64,000 nucleotides of DNA, taken from positions 62,001-126,000 of the forward strand of contig NZ_FRAS01000002.1 of NCBI RefSeq assembly GCF_900142395.1. Reading direction: 5' to 3'. Each line of letters starts with the position of its first letter. Positions within the stretch are counted from its first letter, which is position 1. This stretch comes from Hymenobacter psychrotolerans DSM 18569. Lineage in GTDB: Bacteria; Bacteroidota; Bacteroidia; Cytophagales; Hymenobacteraceae. Positions 57,139 to 64,000 of this stretch are shown piece after piece. The position numbers and the translations under genes are program-made. A model generated the notes under the pieces. It was not told the origin of the DNA. It did no database searches and saw nothing but the letters and a program-made list of their open reading frames with translations.

Positions 57139-58458
57139 ATGAAAAAGTTTATCGAAACGATAAAGAATATTTTTGCGATTGAAGATCTGCGTATGCGGAT
57201 CTTCAATACGCTTTTTTTCATTGCCATCTACCGGTTGGGGTCTTTCGTGGTGCTGCCGGGCGTCGATGCTACGCGCCTGAAAAGCGGCGAAGCATCGGGG
57301 GTGTTTGGCATTCTGGATACGCTGCTTGGCGGCGCGTTCAGCAATGCTTCCATCTTCGCGCTAGGTATCATGCCGTATATCTCAGCTTCTATTGTATTGC
57401 AACTGCTCACGATAGCAGTGCCATACTTCCAGAAACTGCAGAAAGAAGGCGAGTCCGGTCGTAAGAAAATCAACCAGTATACGCGTATCCTCACAATTCC
57501 GATTGTGATGGCCCAGTCAGTCGGCTTCATCGCCACTATCAGTGCCGACGCAATACTGGAGCCTGGGACGTTCTTTACGATTTCGACCATGCTCATCATC
57601 ACAGCCGGCACGCTATTCTGCATGTGGCTCGGTGAGAAAATCACGGACAAAGGCATTGGCAATGGCATTTCCATGATCATCATGATTGGAATTGTCTCGC
57701 GTCTGCCCGGCGCAATCATTGGTGAGGCCGCTGCGAAAGGTATGCGTGGCTCGCTGATTTTCCTGATTGAGCTGGTAGTGCTGTTCCTAGTTGTAATGGC
57801 CGTTATTGTGCTCACTCAGGCTGTTCGCCGGATTCCGGTGCAGTATGCCAAGCAGGTAGGTAGCACCGCTCAGTTGAATGCGCAGCGCCAGTTCATCCCG
57901 ATGAAGGTGAATGCGGCTGGGGTTATGCCAATCATTTTCGCCCAGTCGCTGATGTTCGTTCCGGCCATCGTTGCTTCTGTTTGGCAGAATGACAGCGACC
58001 TGGCGAGCTACATAGGCGTAAAGTTTTCGGACTATACTTCGTGGCAGTATAACGTGGTGTTTGCTACACTCATTATTGTCTTCACGTACTTTTACACAGC
58101 TATCAGTGTTAATCCCAATCAGATTGCGGATGACCTGAAACGTAGTGGTGGTTTCGTTCCTGGTGTAAAGCCAGGCCGGGATACGTCGGAGCACATTGAT
58201 GAAATCCTGACTCGCATTACGTTGCCTGGTGCCTTGGCTCTCGCTCTGATTGCTATTTTCCCTGCCCTCGCTCTGCTGGGTGGCGTAACTCGTCCATTCT
58301 CGGCTTTCTATGGTGGTACTTCACTCATCATCATGGTGGGCGTGGTTCTGGATACGCTGAACCAGGTAGAAAGCTACTTGCTAATGCGCCATTATGATGG
58401 CATGATGAAAACCGGTAAAGTGCGTGGCCGTTCGCAGAACATTGCTATGGCTTCGTAA
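57139..58458 (+). CDS. secY: preprotein translocase subunit SecY
   Basis: A 439-residue polytopic protein with about ten transmembrane helices, the core of the protein-conducting channel. ATG 57139 gives MKKFIETIKNIFAIEDLRMRIFNTLFFIAIYRLGSFVVLPGVD, the conserved N-terminus; GTG 57133 is less likely. FALGIMPYISASIVLQLLTI is the SecY signature, and GEKITDKGIGNGISMIIMIGI and VNPNQIADDLKRSGGFVPGVKPG are family landmarks. SecE is encoded at 30001-30195. map follows after six bases. Confidence 0.98.
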   Translation: MKKFIETIKNIFAIEDLRMRIFNTLFFIAIYRLGSFVVLPGVDATRLKSGEASGVFGILDTLLGGAFSNASIFALGIMPYISASIVLQLLTIAVPYFQKLQKEGESGRKKINQYTRILTIPIVMAQSVGFIATISADAILEPGTFFTISTMLIITAGTLFCMWLGEKITDKGIGNGISMIIMIGIVSRLPGAIIGEAAAKGMRGSLIFLIELVVLFLVVMAVIVLTQAVRRIPVQYAKQVGSTAQLNAQRQFIPMKVNAAGVMPIIFAQSLMFVPAIVASVWQNDSDLASYIGVKFSDYTSWQYNVVFATLIIVFTYFYTAISVNPNQIADDLKRSGGFVPGVKPGRDTSEHIDEILTRITLPGALALALIAIFPALALLGGVTRPFSAFYGGTSLIIMVGVVLDTLNQVESYLLMRHYDGMMKTGKVRGRSQNIAMAS

Positions 58459-58464
58459 ATAACC

Positions 58465-59235
58465 ATGATTGTCTATAAAACTGAGGAGGAAATCGAATTC
58501 ATGAGGGCCAGTGCGAAAGTACTGGCTCAGGCCCACGGCGAAGTCGCTGGCATGATACGGGAAGGCGTTACAACGCGAGAGCTGGATCAGCGCGCGGAGG
58601 AATTCATCCGGGACCATGGCGGACAACCTTCCTTCAAAGGCTATAACGGATTCGAATACAGCCTCTGCATTTCCCCTAACTCAGTGGTGGTGCATGGTTT
58701 TCCGGGCGATTACACGCTGAAGAGCGGAGACATTGTTTCGGTAGATTGTGGAGTTCTTCTGAATGGTTACCACGCAGACAGCGCTTACACTTACCCGGTA
58801 GGGGAGGTAGCTTCGGAAATTCTGGCGCTACTTGACGAAACCAAAAAGTCATTGTATCTCGGTATCGAGCAGGCAGTGGCTGGCAACCGGATGGGCGACA
58901 TTGGTTTCGCTATTCAGTCTCATGTTGAAAAACAGGGGTACGGAGTGGTTCGGGAACTAGTCGGCCATGGAATTGGTAAGAAGCTGCACGAGCGGCCGGA
59001 AGTACCGAACTACGGTAAACGTGGATCGGGCCTTAAGCTGCAGACGGGCCTCACGCTTGCCATCGAACCGATGGTAAACTTGGGAACCAAGAGTGTAGTC
59101 CAGGAGAAGGATGGTTGGACTATCCGGACCAAGGACTTCAAGCCTTCCGCTCATTTTGAGCATACAGTAGTAGTACGAAAAGACAAGGCGGAAATACTCA
59201 CCTCCTTCGAATACATAGAAAAAGCCTTACAGTAG
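58465..59235 (+). CDS. map: type I methionine aminopeptidase
   Basis: A 256-residue enzyme that removes the first methionine of new proteins. Metal ligands of the pita-bread fold are visible: Asp in [23 protein letters not shown] (both Asp), His in [17 protein letters not shown], Glu in LAIEPMVNL, and Glu in [10 protein letters not shown]. It begins [24 protein letters not shown]. Normal length for class Ia. It follows secY as in most bacteria, and infA is four bases downstream. Confidence 0.98.
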   Translation: MIVYKTEEEIEFMRASAKVLAQAHGEVAGMIREGVTTRELDQRAEEFIRDHGGQPSFKGYNGFEYSLCISPNSVVVHGFPGDYTLKSGDIVSVDCGVLLNGYHADSAYTYPVGEVASEILALLDETKKSLYLGIEQAVAGNRMGDIGFAIQSHVEKQGYGVVRELVGHGIGKKLHERPEVPNYGKRGSGLKLQTGLTLAIEPMVNLGTKSVVQEKDGWTIRTKDFKPSAHFEHTVVVRKDKAEILTSFEYIEKALQ

Positions 59236-59239
59236 CCTT

Positions 59240-59458
59240 ATGGCCAAACAAACTTCCATTGAGCAGGACGGAGTCATCCTGGAAGCCCTTTCCAACGCCA
59301 TGTTCCGAGTGGAGCTGGAGAACGGTCACCAACTGATTGCCCACATCTCGGGCAAGATGCGGATGCACTACATCAAAATTCTGCCGGGAGATAAGGTTAA
59401 GCTGGAAATGTCGCCCTACGATCTGTCGAAGGGACGAATTGTGTACCGTTACAAATAA
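59240..59458 (+). CDS. infA: translation initiation factor IF-1
   Basis: A 72-residue OB-fold protein that binds the 30S A site. It begins [71 protein letters not shown], fully typical. It lies four bases after map and nine before rpmJ. Confidence 0.98.
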   Translation: MAKQTSIEQDGVILEALSNAMFRVELENGHQLIAHISGKMRMHYIKILPGDKVKLEMSPYDLSKGRIVYRYK

Positions 59459-59467
59459 CCCGACGAC

Positions 59468-59584
59468 ATGAAAGTCAAAGCGTCAATCAAAAAGCGTAGT
59501 GTCGATTGCAAAATCGTCCGCCGCAATGGCAAACTCTACGTCATCAACAAAAAGAACCCGCGCTTCAAGCAGCGTCAGGGGTAG
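59468..59584 (+). CDS. rpmJ: 50S ribosomal protein L36, zinc-ligand-poor form
   Basis: A 38-residue protein starting [39 protein letters not shown]36 proteins usually bind zinc by three Cys and one His. Here only Cys 14 remains: the first Cys is Ser 11, the third is Asn, and the His position is Phe. This C-minus form is common in Bacteroidota. It lies between infA and rpsM. Confidence 0.96.
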   Translation: MKVKASIKKRSVDCKIVRRNGKLYVINKKNPRFKQRQG

Positions 59585-59611
59585 TAGCACCAGACTTTTT
59601 TAAAAAAGCAC

Positions 59612-59989
59612 ATGGCTCGTATTGCAGGGGTAGATATCCCAGACAACAAGCGCGGTGAAATCGCGCTGACCTACATTTTCGGCATTGGCCGTCCGTCTGC
59701 TCAGCAGATCCTCACCAAAGCAGGCGTTGACCTGAACAAGAAGGTGAAAGATTGGACTGAAGCAGAAGCCGGCGAAATCCGCGGCGTGATTGCCGCTGAG
59801 TTCAAGACCGAAGGTGTGCTGCGCTCAGAAGTGCAGCTGAACATCAAGCGCCTGATGGACATCGGTTGCTACCGTGGTCTGCGTCACCGCAAAGGTCTGC
59901 CGGTTCGTGGTCAGCGTACCAAGAACAACTCGCGCACCCGTAAGGGCAAGCGCAAGACCGTTGCTGGCAAGAAAAAGGCTACTAAATAA
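59612..59989 (+). CDS. rpsM: 30S ribosomal protein S13
   Basis: A 125-residue head protein that contacts tRNA in the P site and the 50S subunit. [33 protein letters not shown] and the C-terminal [32 protein letters not shown] are typical. It lies 27 bases after rpmJ and is followed by a small hairpin (60005-60037) before rpsK. Confidence 0.98.
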   Translation: MARIAGVDIPDNKRGEIALTYIFGIGRPSAQQILTKAGVDLNKKVKDWTEAEAGEIRGVIAAEFKTEGVLRSEVQLNIKRLMDIGCYRGLRHRKGLPVRGQRTKNNSRTRKGKRKTVAGKKKATK

Positions 59990-60066
59990 CACGTAGCGGG
60001 AATCGTTGCCTGCTCTGATCAGTTCGGGGCAGGCAACAACACCTTCCGCATTTTTGCGATAACCAA

Positions 60067-60459
60067 ATGGCACAAAAAAGAAAAGACAAAGCCAAAAAGC
60101 GCGTTGTCGTTGTCGAGCCGGTAGGCCAGGTTCACATCAAGGCCTCGTTCAACAACATCATTATCTCCATCACCAACAACAATGGCCAGGTTATTTCCTG
60201 GGCTTCGGCTGGTAAGATGGGTTTCCGCGGTTCCAAGAAGAATACCCCCTACGCTGCTCAGATGGCTGCTACCGACTGCGGTAAAGTAGCTCATGACCTG
60301 GGTATGCGTAAGGCTGAGGTGTTCGTGAAGGGCCCGGGCGCTGGCCGCGAGTCGGCTATTCGTACGCTGGGTAACGTGGGTATTGAGGTAACGACCATCA
60401 AGGACGTGACGCCGCTGCCCCACAACGGCTGCCGTCCCCCCAAACGTCGTCGCGTTTAG
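60067..60459 (+). CDS. rpsK: 30S ribosomal protein S11
   Basis: A 130-residue platform protein. The core [80 protein letters not shown] and the end [14 protein letters not shown] are fully typical. A hairpin pair follows before rpsD. Confidence 0.98.
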   Translation: MAQKRKDKAKKRVVVVEPVGQVHIKASFNNIIISITNNNGQVISWASAGKMGFRGSKKNTPYAAQMAATDCGKVAHDLGMRKAEVFVKGPGAGRESAIRTLGNVGIEVTTIKDVTPLPHNGCRPPKRRRV

Positions 60460-60488
60460 TTTATTGAACAGGCCTTTTTAGGCCACAG

Positions 60489-60547
60489 GTGTCGGGTTTC
60501 TGATGCGCCTTTTCACCCCTGCAAGGTGCGCCTCCGGAGCCCGACAC
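60489..60547 (+). promoter_or_regulatory. nested hairpin leader before rpsD
   Basis: GTGTCGGG (60489-60496) pairs with CCCGACAC (60540-60547); inside, GCGCCTT (60505-60511) and AAGGTGCGC (60523-60531) form a second stem. It starts about 30 bases after rpsK and ends 37 bases before rpsD, where S4 autoregulation would be plausible. Confidence 0.5.
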
Positions 60548-60584
60548 GCGCGGTTCAACCCCCTCAACACTCAACAACCCCGAA

Positions 60585-61190
60585 ATGGCACGTTATACTG
60601 GTCCTAAAACCAAGATTGCCCGTCGCTTCAATGAGCCGATTTTCGGCCCAAGCAAGGCACTCACCAAAAAAGCATATCCCCCCGGTCAGCACGGCCGTGG
60701 CCGTCGTAAGAAGCAGAGCGAGTACGCTGTCCAGCTGATGGAGAAGCAGAAAGTGAAGTACATGTACGGCGTACTGGAGAAGCAGTTCGAGAACCTGTTC
60801 CACAAAGCGGCTACGCTGCCCGGCATCACTGGCGACAACCTGCTGGCTTTGCTGGAGTCGCGCCTCGACAACACGGTATACCGTCTGGGCATTGCTCCGA
60901 CGCGCCGTGCTGCTCGTCAGCTCGTTCTGCACAAGCACATCACCGTGAACGGTGACGTAGTAAACATTGCTTCGTACAAACTCCGTGCTGGCGACGTTGT
61001 GGCCGTACGTGAAAAGTCGAAGTCGCTGGAAGCTATTACCACGAGCCTGAGCGCCCGCAACGCGCGTGCCTTCTCGTGGCTGGAGTGGGACGGCAAAGAC
61101 ATGGTGGGCAAATTCATCAGCGCCCCCTCGCGTGACCTGATTCCGGAGAAAATCACGGAGCAGCTCATCGTCGAGCTTTACTCGAAGTAA
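60585..61190 (+). CDS. rpsD: 30S ribosomal protein S4
   Basis: A 201-residue assembly protein. [36 protein letters not shown] opens it, and the S4 domain at about 92-155 reads [61 protein letters not shown]4, like S3 and S5, lines the mRNA entry site; it has no Gly/Arg tail. A terminator follows. Confidence 0.98.
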   Translation: MARYTGPKTKIARRFNEPIFGPSKALTKKAYPPGQHGRGRRKKQSEYAVQLMEKQKVKYMYGVLEKQFENLFHKAATLPGITGDNLLALLESRLDNTVYRLGIAPTRRAARQLVLHKHITVNGDVVNIASYKLRAGDVVAVREKSKSLEAITTSLSARNARAFSWLEWDGKDMVGKFISAPSRDLIPEKITEQLIVELYSK

Positions 61191-61196
61191 TAACAG

Positions 61197-61222
61197 GAAC
61201 GGCCCGGACGCCCGGGCCGTTC
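61197..61222 (+). terminator. intrinsic terminator between rpsD and rpoA
   Basis: Perfect eleven-base arms GAACGGCCCGG and CCGGGCCGTTC with an ACGC loop, followed by a T/C-rich stretch (TTCTGCTTCG). It probably reduces read-through into rpoA. Confidence 0.75.
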
Positions 61223-61251
61223 TTCTGCTTCGACTTTTCAAAAGGATTCAG

Positions 61252-61316
61252 GTATTGGGTAATGGGTTTTAAGACACTCTGAGAGGTCTTTTTACTCACT
61301 ACCCATTACTCAATAC
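61252..61316. repeat. intergenic palindrome before rpoA
   Basis: Arms GTATTGGGTAATGGGT (61252-61267) and ACCCATTACTCAATAC (61301-61316) pair with one mismatch. They have the same simple style as the GAGTnACKGAGT palindromes elsewhere, but a different core. Confidence 0.7.
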
Positions 61317-61333
61317 TAAAAACCGCCCCACTT

Positions 61334-62323
61334 ATGTCAATCTTAGCTTTTCAAATGCCGGAGAAGGTTGTGATGGAGAAATCCGACGACTTTTACGGAA
61401 CGTTTGAATTTAAACCGCTGGAGAAAGGCTACGGCGTCACGATCGGCAACGCTCTGCGCCGCATCCTGCTGTCGTCGCTGGAGGGCTATGCCATCACGTC
61501 GGTTCGCACCAGCAGCGTACTGCACGAGTTCATGACCATCGAAGGTGTGATTGAGGACATGTCCGAAATCATCCTCAACCTGAAGCAGGTTCGCTTCAAA
61601 AAGGTGAGCGACGCCATCGAGGACAAAATCACGGTGCGCATCAAAGGCCAGGAAACCTTCACGGCCGGCGACATCAGCAAGTTCACCAACGGCTTCCAGG
61701 TGCTGAACCCGGATCTGGTGATTTGCCACGTGGACGCCGCTGTTGAACTGGAGTTCGAATTCACGATCCAGAAAGGCCGTGGCTACGTTCCGGCTGAGGA
61801 AAACAAGCCGGCTGACCAAGTGTTCGGTCAGATTGCTATTGATGCCATCTTCACGCCCATCAAAAACGTGAAGTATAGCATCGAAAACACCCGGGTAGAG
61901 CAAAAAACCGATTATGAGAAGCTCCTCATCGAGATTCACACGGACGGTTCTATCCACCCGGAGGAGGCCTTGAAAGGTGCCGCTAACATCCTGATTCAGC
62001 ACTTCATGTTGTTCTCGGACAGCACCATGACCTTCGAAACGGCCAAGGCTGAAGAAGAGGAGACGGTAGATGAAGAGACGCTGCACATGCGCAAAGTCCT
62101 GAAAACGCCGCTGGCGGACATGGACCTGAGCGTTCGTGCGTACAACTGCCTCAAGGCAGCCGACATCAAAACCCTCGGTGACCTGGTGCAGCTGGACATG
62201 GCTGACATGATGAAGTTCCGCAACTTCGGTAAGAAGTCGTTGACGGAGCTGGAAAACCTCGTAGAGGAAAAAGGTCTGAACTTCGGTATGGACCTGAGCA
62301 AGTACAAGCTCGACGAAGAATAA
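61334..62323 (+). CDS. rpoA: RNA polymerase alpha subunit
   Basis: A 329-residue subunit. The N-terminal dimerisation domain is at about 1-230, with [33 protein letters not shown] and [13 protein letters not shown]. An acidic linker ([12 protein letters not shown]) precedes the C-terminal domain (about 260-315), which binds UP elements and regulators: [57 protein letters not shown]. It starts at ATG 61334 after a palindrome. A terminator and a new promoter separate it from rplQ. Confidence 0.98.
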   Translation: MSILAFQMPEKVVMEKSDDFYGTFEFKPLEKGYGVTIGNALRRILLSSLEGYAITSVRTSSVLHEFMTIEGVIEDMSEIILNLKQVRFKKVSDAIEDKITVRIKGQETFTAGDISKFTNGFQVLNPDLVICHVDAAVELEFEFTIQKGRGYVPAEENKPADQVFGQIAIDAIFTPIKNVKYSIENTRVEQKTDYEKLLIEIHTDGSIHPEEALKGAANILIQHFMLFSDSTMTFETAKAEEEETVDEETLHMRKVLKTPLADMDLSVRAYNCLKAADIKTLGDLVQLDMADMMKFRNFGKKSLTELENLVEEKGLNFGMDLSKYKLDEE

Positions 62324-62334
62324 GCTAGCCTGAG

Positions 62335-62392
62335 AATGTGCTGAGTAAGGAATTGTGGCTGCTGCCGCAAACCTTCGCTCAGCACATTTTTT
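62335..62392 (+). terminator. terminator between rpoA and rplQ
   Basis: Perfect eleven-base arms AATGTGCTGAG (62335-62345) and CTCAGCACATT (62378-62388), with inner AGG/CCT pairing and a following TTTT. Confidence 0.75.
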
Positions 62393-62408
62393 GTGCGGGT
62401 ATATTGCA

Positions 62409-62416
62409 TACCTTTG
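62409..62416 (+). promoter_or_regulatory. -7 promoter element before rplQ
   Basis: TACCTTTG matches TAnnTTTG, about 122 bases before ATG 62539; no -33 element at good spacing. Confidence 0.55.
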
Positions 62417-62538
62417 CACTCCATTTCTCACTTTCATAACCAGTGAGCCCGAAGGGACAACGGTTCTAATGAGAAGACAGCGTACTAATCTGTTTTCCGC
62501 CGTGGTCGTCGTCCGCAAGCTCACACATTTTCTTTTTT

Positions 62539-63126
62539 ATGCGTCACGGTAAAACCATCAACCACCTCGGCCGCACGGCCTCGCACCGCAATGCCATGCT
62601 CGCGAACATGGCTTCGTCACTGATTCTGCACAAGCGTATCTCGACCACGGTTGCCAAAGCAAAAGCACTGCGCAAATTTGTAGAGCCCCTGCTGACCAAA
62701 TCCAAGAACGACACGACGCACTCGCGCCGTCTGGTGTTCTCGGTACTGGAAAACAAAGAAGTCCTGAAAGAACTGTTCGGTGACGTAGCCGCTAAAATTG
62801 CTGGCCGTCCCGGTGGTTACACCCGCATCATCAAGCTGAGCGACGGCCGTCTGGGCGACAACGCTGAGCTGTGCATCATTGAGCTGGTGGATTACAACGA
62901 AACCCTGCTCGAAGCCAAGACGGCTGGTGAAGCCAAAGCTACCACTACTCGTCGTTCGCGCCGGAGCGGTGGTGCCAAGAAAGCTTCGGCCGGTGAAGGC
63001 CAATCGTCGGCGGAAGTAGTTGCTGAGGCTCCGGCCGCTGCCACTACCGAAGTATCGGCTCCGGAAGATACGGCTACCGAAACGCTGAAAGACGGCGAGA
63101 CCCGCGAGGAGAAAGCCGCTGAGTAG
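62539..63126 (+). CDS. rplQ: 50S ribosomal protein L17 with long C-terminal extension
   Basis: A 195-residue protein. The core (about 1-120) is standard: [58 protein letters not shown]. From about residue 128 an Ala/Glu/Thr-rich, low-complexity acidic extension follows ([17 protein letters not shown] ... [11 protein letters not shown]). E. coli L17 is 127 residues. Extensions of this kind are common in Bacteroidota L17. Its own promoter and a terminator flank it. Confidence 0.97.
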   Translation: MRHGKTINHLGRTASHRNAMLANMASSLILHKRISTTVAKAKALRKFVEPLLTKSKNDTTHSRRLVFSVLENKEVLKELFGDVAAKIAGRPGGYTRIIKLSDGRLGDNAELCIIELVDYNETLLEAKTAGEAKATTTRRSRRSGGAKKASAGEGQSSAEVVAEAPAAATTEVSAPEDTATETLKDGETREEKAAE

Positions 63127-63155
63127 TTTCGTGAGCTACGCTCATAGAATACCTG

Positions 63156-63188
63156 AAAAGGGACGTGCCGCGAGGTACGTCCCTTTTT
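63156..63188 (+). terminator. intrinsic terminator of rplQ
   Basis: Fourteen-base arms AAAAGGGACGTGCC and GGTACGTCCCTTTT pair around a GCGA tetraloop with one G-T pair; a T run follows. Confidence 0.9.
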
Positions 63189-63287
63189 GCGTTTCAGCCC
63201 GGCCGTAGGCTGGCTTACAGAAGGGCGCGCTGGCGGCTGCATTCAGCCAGAGGCTGCAAAGGTCAGGGCTAATATTTACCTTGCGGC

Positions 63288-63311
63288 GCAATGCTCAGGA
63301 CTGAGCATTGC
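63288..63311 (+). promoter_or_regulatory. 5' hairpin in the eno leader
   Basis: Perfect GCAATGCTCAG/CTGAGCATTGC with a GA centre, starting four bases after a TACCTTGC box (63277-63284), one base off TAnnTTTG. It lies at the likely mRNA 5' end. Confidence 0.5.
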
Positions 63312-63315
63312 CTGA

Positions 63316-64000
<685 letters not shown>

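Overview
The window looks like chromosomal DNA of a high-GC member of the Bacteroidota, most likely Hymenobacter or a close relative (Cytophagales, Hymenobacteraceae). The evidence is the Bacteroidota -7 promoter element (TAnnTTTG, often with TTG or TTTG about 19-21 bases upstream) in front of many genes, the BtuB/BtuG-type outer membrane pair, lipoproteins with acidic residues after the lipid-carrying cysteine, DUF3467 behind rpoC, and HMA-AraC and DUF4397 proteins. The genus is inferred; no rRNA is present. No prophage, insertion sequence or CRISPR array was seen.

Layout. 1-9.7 kb is accessory: a partial tRNA-Gly, a GNAT acetyltransferase, a lipoprotein with a degenerate alpha/beta-hydrolase domain, a B12-binding radical SAM protein carrying an in-frame palindromic repeat, a two-gene membrane protein/HMA-AraC regulator unit, and a cobalamin-riboswitch-controlled TonB receptor plus surface beta-propeller lipoprotein (B12 uptake). 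9.8-17.2 kb holds a DNA glycosylase, a THUMP-like methyltransferase, ahcY, an LLM flavin oxidoreductase and several hypothetical or lipoprotein genes. 17.5-20.8 kb is a three-gene LPS/glycan cluster (GT2, GT9, O-antigen ligase). 20.8-25.1 kb holds an ECF sigma factor with a small zinc-type anti-sigma protein, then gmk-nadD, converging on pyrH-frr, and a biotin carrier protein. 25.2-27.8 kb is an M1 aminopeptidase.

27.9-43.7 kb is the tRNA-tuf-tRNA-secE-nusG-rplKAJL-rpoBC block, with a small membrane gene and a terminator between rpoB and rpoC, then DUF3467 and an orphan glycosyltransferase-like gene. 43.9-63.1 kb is the str/S10/spc/alpha ribosomal super-cluster (rpsL to rplQ), including secY, map, infA and rpoA; it is broken by several terminator plus promoter restarts. 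rpmD and rpmJ are included although very short. The window ends inside eno.

No complete novel system is obvious. The most interesting signals are the Gly/Arg/Asp-rich tails on ribosomal proteins S3 and S5 (both at the mRNA entry site), the palindromic element translated in-frame inside an enzyme, a repeated GAGTnACKGAGT palindrome family between genes, the rpoB/small-gene/rpoC arrangement, and an RsrA-like zinc-ligand pattern in the anti-sigma protein. Promoter, terminator and hairpin calls were made by eye and no database search was run.
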